Source of the DNA: CAG-877 sp045125935
GTDB lineage: Bacteria; Bacillota_I; Bacilli_A; RF39; UBA660
DNA length: 64,000 bases
NCBI GenBank assembly: GCA_045125935.1
Contig: JBGVNW010000068.1
Coordinates: 1-64,000 of the forward strand
Direction of reading: 5' to 3'
Both the position numbers and the translations under genes were made by a program. The notes under the pieces were generated by a model. The model was given only the letters and a program-made list of their open reading frames with translations, did not search any database and was not told where the DNA came from. This document shows positions 39,960-49,255 of this stretch, piece by piece; position 1 is the first letter of the stretch; each line of letters opens with the position of its first letter.

Positions 39960-40648
39960 AAATTATAGATAAATTTATAGAATATTTATTTAATCGGTCT
40001 ATAAAGGTTAAAAATAAAGCATTAATCAAAGAGATTAGCAATAAATATTATAATGTTGCTATTTATACAAAAATACCATTGATTAAAAAATATTGTGTTT
40101 GGTCTACATATACAAATAGCATCAAAGATGGTTATGATGCAATAAATAAGGCGTATAAGAATAAATCTATCGTAAAAGATAATATGACTTTGGTAACATA
40201 TATTGATCGCTTATGGTGGAATTTGAAAGAAAATTGGTTAAATATTATTAATATTATAGACGATGATAATGTAATAATTAAGAAGTCTAAAAATGTCTTT
40301 AAGAAACCAATGAAAAAATGGTATTGGGGATTTGGTATTAATAAAAGAGTATTTAAACCATATCATAATGATTATATCAATCCCATATTGTATATAAACA
40401 ACTGGTCGTTGGGTTGGAAACCAAAGTATGATTATGTTTGTTTTGAGGACAATCCACAGGTGTGGATTTGTTTATTCAAATTCTTTTGGTTTGGATATAA
40501 ATTAGTATCTCCTGTAAAAGAAGATTTTGAAGATTCATATTGGGAGCAAATGATATGGTATGTTAATTACTGCGATTGTGATTTAAAAAAAGCAGAAGAT
40601 ACTTGGTATGGTAATTGGGATAAAAAATATTTAAAAAATGAAAAGTAG
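39956..40648 (+). CDS. Hypothetical protein, 230 aa
   Basis: The start at 39956 overlaps the kinase stop as ATGA; an in-frame ATG at 39938 is less likely. It is basic and very rich in Trp, Tyr, Lys and Asn, with no transmembrane segment. No family is recognised. Confidence 0.6.
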   Translation: MKIIDKFIEYLFNRSIKVKNKALIKEISNKYYNVAIYTKIPLIKKYCVWSTYTNSIKDGYDAINKAYKNKSIVKDNMTLVTYIDRLWWNLKENWLNIINIIDDDNVIIKKSKNVFKKPMKKWYWGFGINKRVFKPYHNDYINPILYINNWSLGWKPKYDYVCFEDNPQVWICLFKFFWFGYKLVSPVKEDFEDSYWEQMIWYVNYCDCDLKKAEDTWYGNWDKKYLKNEK

Positions 40649-41081
40649 ATTTTTAGTTGGTTCAAATGTATTCTTCAGGGGATATTTTGAAGATTTTGAA
40701 AGCAAAGATGTAGACACCGTTATATTGGAGGATAAACCAAATGGATATGAGAATGTTAGACAATTTCATTTTAAAGATAGATGTATCTTTCAATGGAGAA
40801 GAATGAGTAAAGATGAGTTCATTGATTTGAGTTTAGAGAGATGTCTTGGTATGGAATTGGGTAAATTTCTTGTTCCTGAATTTGCGAGAGAGTTGGAAAT
40901 GGATATGGACGACTTGGAGAGATTGCGACCACTTGCTGAAAAACTGGATGAAAAACATTTGTATGAGAAGGTCATTTATGACGCTTATATTGAAAATGGT
41001 TGTTGGGCGTTGACAGATGAACAGAGAATAGAAGCATATCGTATATATAAAGAATGTAAAGAAGAAAAGGTTGAGAATTAA
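40638..41081 (+). CDS. Hypothetical protein, 147 aa
   Basis: Overlaps the previous gene by 11 bases. The N-terminal half is beta-rich and the C-terminal half helical and acidic. The operon ends at the terminator that follows. No family is recognised. Confidence 0.6.
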   Translation: MKSRFLVGSNVFFRGYFEDFESKDVDTVILEDKPNGYENVRQFHFKDRCIFQWRRMSKDEFIDLSLERCLGMELGKFLVPEFARELEMDMDDLERLRPLAEKLDEKHLYEKVIYDAYIENGCWALTDEQRIEAYRIYKECKEEKVEN

Positions 41082-41097
41082 ATCTCAACCTTTTTAT
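41066..41097. terminator. Bidirectional terminator
   Basis: AAAGGTTGAGA pairs with TCTCAACCTTT between convergent genes. Confidence 0.8.
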
Positions 41098-41408
41098 TTT
41101 AAACCTTTGGTGAAAAACGGATTATCCTTTAAACTATCTATTATATTACTAAACTCGACACATTTATTTAGAAACTCATTTGGATTTTCTAATGAAAACC
41201 ATTCATTTAATTCGTTACAAGATTTATAATGTTTATGTAACATGCTTTCCAATCTATATGGATAGTCATATTCATATAGATATTTTATTTTTAGTTCTGA
41301 TGAATTTCCAGTTTGAAGTTTCTTTAAACGCTTTTCTGGGTCTCTTTTTGTTACTCCAATTTTGTATGTGTTATTATTTCGATCTTCAATTAAATAAATA
41401 TATCCCAT
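41094..41408 (-). CDS. Small T5orf172/GIY-YIG-type protein
   Basis: 104 aa. G-Y-I-Y-L-I-E-D near residue 2, Y-K-I-G-V-T-K-R near 15 and K-R-L-K-K-L-Q-T-G near 27 match the short GIY-YIG (T5orf172, Mug113-like) fold. An N-E-W-F segment (about 68) is typical of the C-terminal part. Its role is unknown; members occur as stand-alone phage genes and fused to DNA-binding domains. Confidence 0.7.
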   Translation of the reverse strand: MGYIYLIEDRNNNTYKIGVTKRDPEKRLKKLQTGNSSELKIKYLYEYDYPYRLESMLHKHYKSCNELNEWFSLENPNEFLNKCVEFSNIIDSLKDNPFFTKGLK

Positions 41409-41436
41409 ATAATATTTATGCTTTTATATTTTTTGT

Positions 41437-41444
41437 TATATTTG
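41437..41444 (+). promoter_or_regulatory. Bacteroidetes-type promoter, near-leaderless
   Basis: TATATTTG ends only four bases before the ATG at 41449, so the transcript would have almost no leader. Confidence 0.5.
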
Positions 41445-41448
41445 TGGT

Positions 41449-41703
41449 ATGAGTAGCAAAGACGAATATTTAGTAAGGTTATCAGAAACATGGTATGAAG
41501 ATGATAACATCAATATTGAATCTGGTAAATACGAAGGTTCAGGTATATATAGAATGATTCACGCAGATAGCTATGAAGAAGCGATTGAAAAATGGAACGA
41601 CAGATATTGTCCAGAAGAATTTAGGCGTGAGTGGGGCGAGTGTGGTGAGAATGAAAGTTTGGTTATGGTCATACATAAAAGATATGTGAAATTTTATATG
41701 TAA
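41449..41703 (+). CDS. Hypothetical protein, 84 aa
   Basis: Acidic; it contains D-S-Y-E-E-A-I-E-K-W-N-D, a pattern common in small phage proteins of unknown role. It ends one base before the Dam gene. Confidence 0.6.
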   Translation: MSSKDEYLVRLSETWYEDDNINIESGKYEGSGIYRMIHADSYEEAIEKWNDRYCPEEFRREWGECGENESLVMVIHKRYVKFYM

Positions 41704-41704
41704 T

Positions 41705-42595
41705 ATGAATGGTGAATTTTTGAAATCTCCGCTTAAATGGGCGGGAGGTAAGAGTAAATTAATGCATAAAATTGAACAAGTCTATAATAAAGATTTCATT
41801 TGGAACTCTAAAAGATACATTTACATAGAATTGTTTGCTGGCGGTGGAAGTTCTTGGTTGTATGTTTTACAAAATTATAAACCTAAACGATTGATAATCA
41901 ATGATATAAATCCAAATGTTATTAATTTATGGAGATGTATTCAAAGCAATCCAAAAGCATTATGTGAAGAGATAGATAGCATTATATCCAATTATTTGTC
42001 TTTTGATTGGGATGGCAGGAAAGAATTCTTTTTAAAATTGCGTAAATTATTCAATGAAAAGAAAGATTTGCTGACAGGAGCAAACACAGATGTTAGGTTG
42101 GCAGCAGAGTTTTTATTTTTGAATAAAACTTGTTTTAATGGTTTGTGGCGAACAAACTCAAAAGGCGAATTTAGCACACCTTTTGGAAAACCAACGAATT
42201 TAAATCGTGAACCTGTTATATATGTGAAGGACAATATCATAAAACTATCCGAATTGGTCAAGGATGTTGAGTTTGTTTGTCGTGATTATAAAGATGTCAT
42301 TGATGATGATATTGTGGGAGATGTATTGGTTTATATGGATCCCCCATATCGTGGAACTTGGTCAGACTATTCTAAAGAGTCGTTTGGAGAGCAGGAACAG
42401 ATAGAATTGTCACATTATATGAAGGAGTTAAAAGATAGAGGTTTTTTTGTCATACAGAGCAATTCCAAATGTGACGATGGATTTTTTGAAGAACATTACA
42501 AAGAATTTGAGATAAAAACTTTGGATGGTGTGCAGAGAAATATACGACCAACGGCGGAAAGAAAGGTTCAAGAAATTTTGATTTATAATTTGTAA
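41705..42595 (+). CDS. dam: Dam-type DNA adenine N6-methyltransferase (second)
   Basis: 296 aa, D12 class. P-L-K-W-A-G-G-K near residue 8, E-L-F-A-G-G-G-S near 41 and M-D-P-P-Y-R-G-T near 210 are present. L-N-K-T-C-F-N-G-L (about 138) is a conserved family helix. It differs clearly from the Dam at 7577, so the two may have different targets. Confidence 0.88.
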   Translation: MNGEFLKSPLKWAGGKSKLMHKIEQVYNKDFIWNSKRYIYIELFAGGGSSWLYVLQNYKPKRLIINDINPNVINLWRCIQSNPKALCEEIDSIISNYLSFDWDGRKEFFLKLRKLFNEKKDLLTGANTDVRLAAEFLFLNKTCFNGLWRTNSKGEFSTPFGKPTNLNREPVIYVKDNIIKLSELVKDVEFVCRDYKDVIDDDIVGDVLVYMDPPYRGTWSDYSKESFGEQEQIELSHYMKELKDRGFFVIQSNSKCDDGFFEEHYKEFEIKTLDGVQRNIRPTAERKVQEILIYNL

Positions 42596-42596
42596 A

Positions 42597-42612
42597 AATA
42601 ATAATTATTATT
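42597..42612. repeat. Recurrent 16-bp palindrome
   Basis: A perfect copy right after the Dam stop codon, 22 bases before the next TTTGGA. Confidence 0.7.
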
Positions 42613-42659
42613 TTTAGATTTTTCTGTCAGATATATTTGGATAGTTCAAAAAAAGTTAT

Positions 42660-42667
42660 TATCTTTG
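42660..42667 (+). promoter_or_regulatory. Bacteroidetes-type promoter
   Basis: TTTGGA near 42636 and TATCTTTG here, for the membrane protein gene at 42705. Confidence 0.75.
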
Positions 42668-42704
42668 TAGTAGAAAATTAAAAACATTTAAAGACTTATA
42701 AATT

Positions 42705-43205
42705 ATGAAGAAATTAACTATTTTAGCGACAATTATTACTACCATTTGGGTAGGTGTGTTGATTTGGGGTATCACATTGGGAATTAAGTTTGATCAGAAT
42801 TGTTCTGGTTATTTGCAACAAGCCGCTGATGCAAATACTATTGAACTTGCTATTGACAGACTTGATAAGGCGATTGAGTATGCAGAAGAAAAAGGTTATA
42901 CAGATGGATATACTTCTATCTTGTGGAGAACAGAAAATGAAAATATTGGCTTCTGGTATCAAAACCTTAAGTCGAGTAGAATTGAACTTGAAGAAGCGTT
43001 GAATTCAAATCAGATGGAGCAAACCAATGTATTAATGAAGTTAAGAGAAACCTTGCTTGATGTTGGTGAAAAGGGAACATTTATTACTTATCCACCAGGA
43101 TTATATGTATATCCTTATAATATGGAGTTTGCTATTCTTTTATGGTTTATTAACCTACTTGTGATTGGTATTTGGATTTATTGGCTTTTTAAATATATGA
43201 TTTAA
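42705..43205 (+). CDS. Two-helix membrane protein, 166 aa
   Basis: Hydrophobic helices at about 5-27 and 140-163 flank a soluble, helical, acidic middle. The middle would be outside if the N terminus is inside. Function is unknown. It is co-transcribed with the nucleotidyltransferase gene. Confidence 0.6.
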   Translation: MKKLTILATIITTIWVGVLIWGITLGIKFDQNCSGYLQQAADANTIELAIDRLDKAIEYAEEKGYTDGYTSILWRTENENIGFWYQNLKSSRIELEEALNSNQMEQTNVLMKLRETLLDVGEKGTFITYPPGLYVYPYNMEFAILLWFINLLVIGIWIYWLFKYMI

Positions 43206-43210
43206 AAAAC

Positions 43211-45496
43211 ATGAGTATGAAGCTTACATTTAAAGACATAGAAGATAAAGGACTGCTTCTTTACAAGTATATTCGTGGTAGTCAAGCATACGGAACAAAT
43301 ACACCAGAGTCTGATCAGGATGAAGGTGGAATTTTCATAGCACCACAGGAGTGGGTTGATGGACTTGGATTTGACTATGCAGAAGAAATATCAGATGAGA
43401 AGCATGATACTGTATGGTGGGAACTTGGTAAATTTATGCGACTACTCTGCACAAGTAACCCTACCGTTCTGGAAGCGTTGTTTGTTCCAGATGATAAAGT
43501 TCTTGTTGAACATCCAATCATGTCAGAGATTAAGAGACATAGAGACAAGTTTATTACAAAAGCATGTTTTAAACCTTTTGGTGGTTATGCAACATCACAA
43601 ATTGCAAAAGCACAAGGACAAAACAAGAAAATTCATTGGGATATACAAGAGATGAAAAGAAAGACACCTTTGGATTTTTGCTATACATTCCATAAACAAG
43701 GTAGTCAAAATATTCAGGATTGGATATCGGAAAGAGGACTTGACCAAAAGTATTGTGGTCTTGTTAATATTCCAAATATGAAAGATATGTATGGATTATA
43801 TTATGATTTTGCTGCACATATTAAATTTGAAAATTTGGATATCAATCAACGAATAAAATTAATAAATAGTGATATCGTTGATTCAAATGATATCGATAAA
43901 ATTATGTGGAGAGTAGATAATAAAGAGTTTTTTGGTTATTCTGGTATTATACACCCAGATGGAAAATCAAATGAAATAAGACTTTCATCTATCCCAAAAG
44001 GAGAAAAACAAATATGCTTTATATCATATAATCAAGATGGATATGCCAGTCATTGCAGAAAATATAAGGAATATATAGAGTGGAAAGAACATCGCAATAA
44101 AGCAAGATATGAGAACAATCTGAAAGGACTTGAGAAAGACAAGGAGAAGTTCTATGACTGCTACTTAGAAGAAGAAACTGAATTTTTAACAAATAATGGG
44201 TGGAAAAAATTTGACGAAATTTCTGACAGCGATTTGTTGGGGTGTTTTGATGAAAAACATAAATTGCAGTTTAAACCTGCTTTAAATAGATTTGATGATT
44301 TATATAGTGGAGAAATCTATACATACGATAGTCCTTATGTGAGATTTTCTGTTACACCAAATCATAAATTATATATTTCGGATTGTCATCGAAGTTCTAA
44401 AAATAACTTTTCTACTAAATATAAACAAAGTGAATCTAACTGGAGATTGGAATCTTTGGAGAGCATTTTTAATAGTAAAAGAAGTTATTATCATCAAATA
44501 CAATGCTTAGCAAATAATAAAGCAGATAATCCTGATTTTGATGATGATTTTATTAAAATTTTAGGAATGTTTTTGAGTGAAGGATCTTATTTAAGAGATA
44601 AAAAAACAAAAAAACCTAATGGTATAAGAATCGCACAAACAAATGAAAGACAAGGTTGTGAAATAATGGAGTCTATAAAAAAATATAAAGTTAAAAGATA
44701 TGTTTATTCGTATGAGTCTCGCAATAAAGGAAATGAATATGCATATGATTGCACAGATAGTTTTGTGCTGGAAAAAATATTAGAATGTGGAAATTGTAAC
44801 GCTCTTGGTAAAAGAATTCCTAATTATGTTTATAGTTTCTCTAAAAGACAATTTGATATATTATTGAACGCAATGATATGTGGAGATGGTACATGTCATA
44901 AACAAAAAGGTCATAGGGTATATTATACATTTTCAGAAAAAATGGCAAAAGATTTACATACTTTGCTGACTTTAAATGGATACAATTCTCAAATTTATGA
45001 ATATAATTATGATAGCGAAACTCGCTTTAAACGAAAAGATGGAATAATGAACCCAACATATCAAGTGTTTATTTCTAAATTCAATAAACAATATCATGTG
45101 TTTAATACGAAAAAACATTTTGAAAAATGTATGGTTGATAATGCCAGAATTGTCTGTTTTGAAACAGAATATGGAACATTGATCACACGCAATAAAAATA
45201 AAATTGCTTTCCATGGTAATTGTAAGAATATGATGCATTGTTTCAGACTTCTTTCTATGTGTATTGAGGTTGCAGAAGGTAATGGCATCCTTGTTGACAG
45301 AACACATATCGACAGAGATTTTCTTATGGATGTGAGAAATCGCAAATATACTTACAATGAACTGATGGAAAAACTTCTTGAGTTGAAAGCAAAAATGGAT
45401 GATGCGATTGAGAAGTCTGCCATCAGGGATAGCATTGATGTTGAGTTTGTTAATAATCTTTTACTTGAATGTAGGAGATATTTTAGAGAAATTTAA
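43211..45496 (+). CDS. RlaP-like nucleotidyltransferase interrupted by a LAGLIDADG intein
   Basis: 761 aa. The extein (1-316 and 671-761, about 407 aa) is a predicted nucleotidyltransferase: G-S-Q-A-Y-G-T-N-T-P-E-S-D-Q-D near residue 24 is the G-S...D-x-D catalytic motif. It belongs to the family associated with RNA repair ligases. The intein runs from Cys317 (codon 44159-44161) to Asn670, ending F-H-G-N with Cys671 as +1. It carries two LAGLIDADG helices (L-G-M-F-L-S-E-G-S and A-M-I-C-G-D-G-T). The usual H-N end is preceded by Gly, a tolerated variant. Confidence 0.82.
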   Translation: MSMKLTFKDIEDKGLLLYKYIRGSQAYGTNTPESDQDEGGIFIAPQEWVDGLGFDYAEEISDEKHDTVWWELGKFMRLLCTSNPTVLEALFVPDDKVLVEHPIMSEIKRHRDKFITKACFKPFGGYATSQIAKAQGQNKKIHWDIQEMKRKTPLDFCYTFHKQGSQNIQDWISERGLDQKYCGLVNIPNMKDMYGLYYDFAAHIKFENLDINQRIKLINSDIVDSNDIDKIMWRVDNKEFFGYSGIIHPDGKSNEIRLSSIPKGEKQICFISYNQDGYASHCRKYKEYIEWKEHRNKARYENNLKGLEKDKEKFYDCYLEEETEFLTNNGWKKFDEISDSDLLGCFDEKHKLQFKPALNRFDDLYSGEIYTYDSPYVRFSVTPNHKLYISDCHRSSKNNFSTKYKQSESNWRLESLESIFNSKRSYYHQIQCLANNKADNPDFDDDFIKILGMFLSEGSYLRDKKTKKPNGIRIAQTNERQGCEIMESIKKYKVKRYVYSYESRNKGNEYAYDCTDSFVLEKILECGNCNALGKRIPNYVYSFSKRQFDILLNAMICGDGTCHKQKGHRVYYTFSEKMAKDLHTLLTLNGYNSQIYEYNYDSETRFKRKDGIMNPTYQVFISKFNKQYHVFNTKKHFEKCMVDNARIVCFETEYGTLITRNKNKIAFHGNCKNMMHCFRLLSMCIEVAEGNGILVDRTHIDRDFLMDVRNRKYTYNELMEKLLELKAKMDDAIEKSAIRDSIDVEFVNNLLLECRRYFREI

Positions 45497-45499
45497 TTA

Positions 45500-45507
45500 C
45501 ATAAATA
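45500..45507 (+). promoter_or_regulatory. CATAAATA late-type promoter motif
   Basis: 46 bases before the fibre-like gene at 45553. Confidence 0.5.
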
Positions 45508-45552
45508 AAGTAGTAAATAAATTGAAATATATTAAAATTAAATTATACAAAC

Positions 45553-47244
45553 ATGAATCAAATTTCAAAAATTAATGTCGGAGATGTTATTTATGATATC
45601 CGAGATAAAAGTAGATTTATAGAGATTACATATGATGAACTCGTATCATTGAGAGATAATAAGGAGTTAATAGCAGGTTCATTTTATAGAATAACAGATT
45701 ATATTACAACTACATCAGAAGCAGATACTAAATCTGCAGAACATCCTTTTGATATAATTGTTGTTGCATTAAACGAAAATACTCTTTCAGAAGAAGCATA
45801 CGCAATTCAATCAGAACGAGATGTAGATGGTTATTTTAGTAATTGCAATCTTGCTGCATGGAAAATTAAATATTGTCTTGATAATGACACATCAAAATTT
45901 AAATGGGCATTCAATATTGATATACCATATACATATGATGAAACAGAAGGACTATACCAATTTGACAATTGGATAAGATTTGAAGGTAATATGGAGAATG
46001 ATGTCACAGATCAATCTTTTTATCTGGATAGAAGTGAAATGAATGAATTAATAAGTCACTTCGGATATGAAGTTGATAGCGATGGCGTTAATAGATTAAC
46101 ATTATATGGTAGAGGAATTTCAGGCGATTTAGATGAACAATATAGAGATGATGGATTAAAAACTGAACTTAAATATTATTATATAGGAGAACAAATCGTT
46201 GATGGTGTAATGTATAATGTTTGGTTAGATTATCAAAGTATTGGTAGTAAAAATACTATTTATTGTTTAACTGAAAAAATTGCTAGCAATAATAAAATAT
46301 TGTCACATGGTAAAGGTGTAATTTATTACATGAAAGATGAATATGGAAATGAGTGCTCATACGACTTTAAAAATATAATGTACTATCATGATGAAAGATG
46401 GTATTATACTTTTGGTGAAACAATGGACGAAATTGTATTAGGAAATCCATATGATGTGGTTGATAATATAATTAAAGAATATATGTTTCAAGACCGAATA
46501 TTAGGATTAAATCATATTATATTGAAACGATATTGTCGCAATAATACTTTTGAAAGTGGTTGTTCAAATATTTCTTTGGATAGGGCTTGTAATTATAATA
46601 CTTTTGACATGTTTTGTAATGATATTAATTTTAATTTTGGTTGTTCATCTAATGTATTAGGTTCACACTGTAAAAACATAATTTTTGATTATGGTTGCAA
46701 ATATAATAAATTTGGTAATGGATGTGAATCTAACACACTTAAAGAAGATTGTTCACATAATATATTTGGAGATATGTGTAACAACAACACACTTAATGGT
46801 CAATGTAATTATAATAAATTTGGAGGAATGTGTTCATATAATACGCTTGATGCTAATAATATACAAAATATATTTTCATCAGATTGTTGGAACAATCAAA
46901 TAGCAATAAATTGTCAAGGCAATACATTTGGTGTTCAATGTAATTATAACATTTTGGGTTCTAATAGTTCATTTAATACTTTCGGAAATAAATGTTTAAG
47001 CAATAAGTTTATGGCAGATGTAAATGGAACTGTTGGTGCTTATCATAGGTTTAATATTTTCGGAGATAATGTACAAAATTGCACATTAATTAATGAAACA
47101 TCCGCATCTATTAACAATCAAGTGCAATATTATAATATAAGAAGTGGTGTAAATGGTAAGACAATTAATACAGTTCGTAATTTACAAACCGAAACTATTA
47201 TTGGCGGAGAAACCGAACATATTTTTGAAACTATAACAATATAA
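45553..47244 (+). CDS. Fibre- or adhesin-like protein with Cys/Asn repeats
   Basis: 563 aa. The N terminus (G-D-V-I-Y-D-I-R-D-K) and the S-F-Y-R-I-T-D-Y motif near 55 resemble proteins attached to Bacteroidetes phage appendages. Residues about 320-510 form about 18 repeats of 9-11 residues with the pattern N-T-F-x-x-x-C-x-x-N, suggesting a parallel beta-helix with stacked Asn and Cys. A beta-rich C-terminal tip follows. A receptor-binding or fibre role is inferred from repeat type and late motif. Confidence 0.55.
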   Translation: MNQISKINVGDVIYDIRDKSRFIEITYDELVSLRDNKELIAGSFYRITDYITTTSEADTKSAEHPFDIIVVALNENTLSEEAYAIQSERDVDGYFSNCNLAAWKIKYCLDNDTSKFKWAFNIDIPYTYDETEGLYQFDNWIRFEGNMENDVTDQSFYLDRSEMNELISHFGYEVDSDGVNRLTLYGRGISGDLDEQYRDDGLKTELKYYYIGEQIVDGVMYNVWLDYQSIGSKNTIYCLTEKIASNNKILSHGKGVIYYMKDEYGNECSYDFKNIMYYHDERWYYTFGETMDEIVLGNPYDVVDNIIKEYMFQDRILGLNHIILKRYCRNNTFESGCSNISLDRACNYNTFDMFCNDINFNFGCSSNVLGSHCKNIIFDYGCKYNKFGNGCESNTLKEDCSHNIFGDMCNNNTLNGQCNYNKFGGMCSYNTLDANNIQNIFSSDCWNNQIAINCQGNTFGVQCNYNILGSNSSFNTFGNKCLSNKFMADVNGTVGAYHRFNIFGDNVQNCTLINETSASINNQVQYYNIRSGVNGKTINTVRNLQTETIIGGETEHIFETITI

Positions 47245-47256
47245 AAATAAAATATT

Positions 47257-47436
47257 ATGGAAATGAAACATTATACCGCCAAAGAAGGCAAGACATATAG
47301 AAGAAAAATAGATGGATTTATAATGGGCAACGATATGTACCTATTAAAATTCATAGATGGAACAGATGATGTGATTGAAAATTATGAAGAAATAGATGAT
47401 CCAGATTATGTGGAATCTATTGATTCTGATTATTAA
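47257..47436 (+). CDS. Small acidic protein, 59 aa
   Basis: ATG 47257 to TAA 47434-47436, 12 bases after the fibre-like gene. The C terminus is strongly acidic. Function is unknown; a fibre chaperone is one guess from position only. Confidence 0.5.
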   Translation: MEMKHYTAKEGKTYRRKIDGFIMGNDMYLLKFIDGTDDVIENYEEIDDPDYVESIDSDY

Positions 47437-47462
47437 TATTCTAAATCTTCAAAAATTATAAT

Positions 47463-47505
47463 AAAGAGGGAAATAATAATTATTATTTTCTCTCTTTTTT
47501 TTTGT
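47463..47505 (+). terminator. Terminator built around the 16-bp palindrome
   Basis: AAAGAGGGAAATAATAAT pairs with TATTATTTTCTCTCTTT and is followed by T's. Here the recurring palindrome (47472-47487) forms the top of a terminator stem. Confidence 0.7.
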
Positions 47506-47533
47506 AAAATTTGGAAATATGACATAAAATTGT

Positions 47534-47541
47534 TATTTTTG
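47534..47541 (+). promoter_or_regulatory. Bacteroidetes-type promoter
   Basis: TTTGGA near 47511 and TATTTTTG here. Confidence 0.65.
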
Positions 47542-47584
47542 TATTGTGAATAATTTTAAGAATATCTGAAAAAATATGTTAATT

Positions 47585-48484
47585 ATGGGAAAGAAATTAG
47601 CAATTAAAGGTCATCCAACTCGTGGTAAGGAAGTTATTGAGTTGTTGGAGATGATGGGTGGAAGTAATATTTATAAATTATCTGGCAATGAATGGTGTTC
47701 ATATTATTTTATTGAAGGGTTTGAAATAGAACTTAGTATTGAGGAGCATATATTCGGTGATGATGATATTTGTTTTTTCACTCTCGAAGAATTCTTGGAG
47801 AAATATCCATTTAAGGTAGGTGATTTTGTCAGTATTCCAGAATATGAATCAGAAGTTCGCATTTGTAATATGAAATGGGATGGATTTGAAATTCAATATA
47901 AGGTATACCGTGTTGATGAAAAAGAATGGTATACCAGCGATGAGTTATTGGATTATAATGATAATCCAAACAAAACGATTAAAGATATGGATGAAAAAGA
48001 TAAAGCAAAAGCACCTGATCTGAAAGGTGAAGATTATTCGGGTAAAAGATTTGGATATAAAATTCCCGATGGGTATGAGTTTGATACTGTGTATAATGGT
48101 AATATTATTCTTAAACCAATTAAACCACAATATCCAAAGACATATAAGGAATGTTGCGATGTATTAGGTCTTAACACTATGGCTAATGATGCTCAAGGAT
48201 ATAAAGAGGACTTGATAATACGATTTCAAGAACTAATTATTGCTCGTGATGCCTATTGGAAGATAGCAGGTGATGAATTGGGATTGGGTAAACCTTGGAA
48301 ACCTGATTATACAAATCCTGATATTGACTTGTATGTTATTATTAATGTCCATAATAATATCGAAAAAGCAAAATATGGATATGGATTTGAAAGTTGTGTA
48401 CTATCATTCCCAACAGCCGAGATGCGAGATGCATTTTGTGATAATTTCAAAAAAGAGATTGAACAGTGTAAAGAGTTATTGTAA
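47585..48484 (+). CDS. Hypothetical protein, paralog of the 61038 gene
   Basis: 299 aa from ATG 47585; an ATG at 47576 adds three residues. It starts M-G-K-K-L-A-I-K-G-H and later has R-D-A-Y-W-K-I-A-G-D-E-L-G-L-G-K-P-W, both shared with the protein encoded at 61038. The central parts differ. This is a phage-specific family of unknown function. Confidence 0.7.
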   Translation: MGKKLAIKGHPTRGKEVIELLEMMGGSNIYKLSGNEWCSYYFIEGFEIELSIEEHIFGDDDICFFTLEEFLEKYPFKVGDFVSIPEYESEVRICNMKWDGFEIQYKVYRVDEKEWYTSDELLDYNDNPNKTIKDMDEKDKAKAPDLKGEDYSGKRFGYKIPDGYEFDTVYNGNIILKPIKPQYPKTYKECCDVLGLNTMANDAQGYKEDLIIRFQELIIARDAYWKIAGDELGLGKPWKPDYTNPDIDLYVIINVHNNIEKAKYGYGFESCVLSFPTAEMRDAFCDNFKKEIEQCKELL

Positions 48485-48551
48485 TATGAATTCTCTTGAT
48501 TATATTGATAGCATTTTTAAAAATGCATTAGACTATTATCAAAAAAAAAAG

Positions 48552-48583
48552 TTCTCAAATATTTTGTTATTTGGGAATTTTTT
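48552..48583 (+). terminator. Rho-independent terminator
   Basis: TTCTCAAATA pairs with TATTTGGGAA, then six T. Confidence 0.7.
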
Positions 48584-48585
48584 AT

Positions 48586-48593
48586 TATATTTG
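48586..48593 (+). promoter_or_regulatory. Bacteroidetes-type promoter
   Basis: TTTGGG about 15 bases upstream lies inside the terminator; TATATTTG here. It serves the gene at 48616. Confidence 0.6.
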
Positions 48594-48615
48594 TAGTGTA
48601 AAAAAATAAAATATT

Positions 48616-49233
48616 ATGATTACGAAAAATTTTAATTTCAAAGTTGGAGATATTGTTCGCATAATTGGCAATTTTAGTCTTGATGTCACAGGAATTTATA
48701 TGGGTGACAGTAAAATTTCAAATATTATATGTCTTTATTGTTCTCAACACAAAGACATGTGTAATCCAACTTTTTTAACAGACGATAAACATTATTGTAG
48801 ATTTTATCTTGGAGCGGTAAATATTATTGAACTCGCAACGAAAAATGAAATTAAATCTTTATACAATCATTTGATTGATAAATTTAAATTTGAAAATCAA
48901 AATTGGGCAAAACATTTTACTGACAGCACATACTATGAGATTGGAGATTGGTTTGCATATAAATGTGGTGTTGAATTTGATGAAAATGATGGTTATCCAA
49001 ATTTTGTTTATGAATTTAGAACATATGCTTGGAACGCACTTTGTACAGATGTTGGTTTAGAAGAAGCGAGAACAGATTATGTAAAACCAGATATGGTAAA
49101 TAAACAAGAGTTTATTGATAAAATTAAAAAGTGGTTGGAATTGGAAACAGACTGGAATATGGAGTATATTGAAGATGGCAGAAATCCTAATTATGGAAAA
49201 ATTGATGAGTTAATTAGTCATTTGAATGAATAA
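48616..49233 (+). CDS. Hypothetical protein, paralog of the 62698 gene
   Basis: 205 aa. The N terminus, F-K-V-G-D-I-V-R-I-I-G, looks like a small SH3-type barrel. The middle has W-A-K-H-F-T-D-S-T-Y-Y-E-I, matched by W-Y-N-H-F-T-D-S-S-Y-F-D-I in the 62698 gene, so the two are paralogs. Function is unknown. Confidence 0.65.
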   Translation: MITKNFNFKVGDIVRIIGNFSLDVTGIYMGDSKISNIICLYCSQHKDMCNPTFLTDDKHYCRFYLGAVNIIELATKNEIKSLYNHLIDKFKFENQNWAKHFTDSTYYEIGDWFAYKCGVEFDENDGYPNFVYEFRTYAWNALCTDVGLEEARTDYVKPDMVNKQEFIDKIKKWLELETDWNMEYIEDGRNPNYGKIDELISHLNE

Positions 49234-49255
49234 TATAATTAAAAAGAAACAATAT

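Noticed and set aside
41413..41420. Minus-strand CATAAATA before the GIY-YIG gene
   Set aside because: It lies only four bases from the start codon, too close for a late-promoter -10 element, so it may be chance.
48486..48596. A 36-codon frame after the 47585 gene
   Set aside because: Its second half is an A-run plus the terminator and promoter, so translation to a real protein is unlikely.
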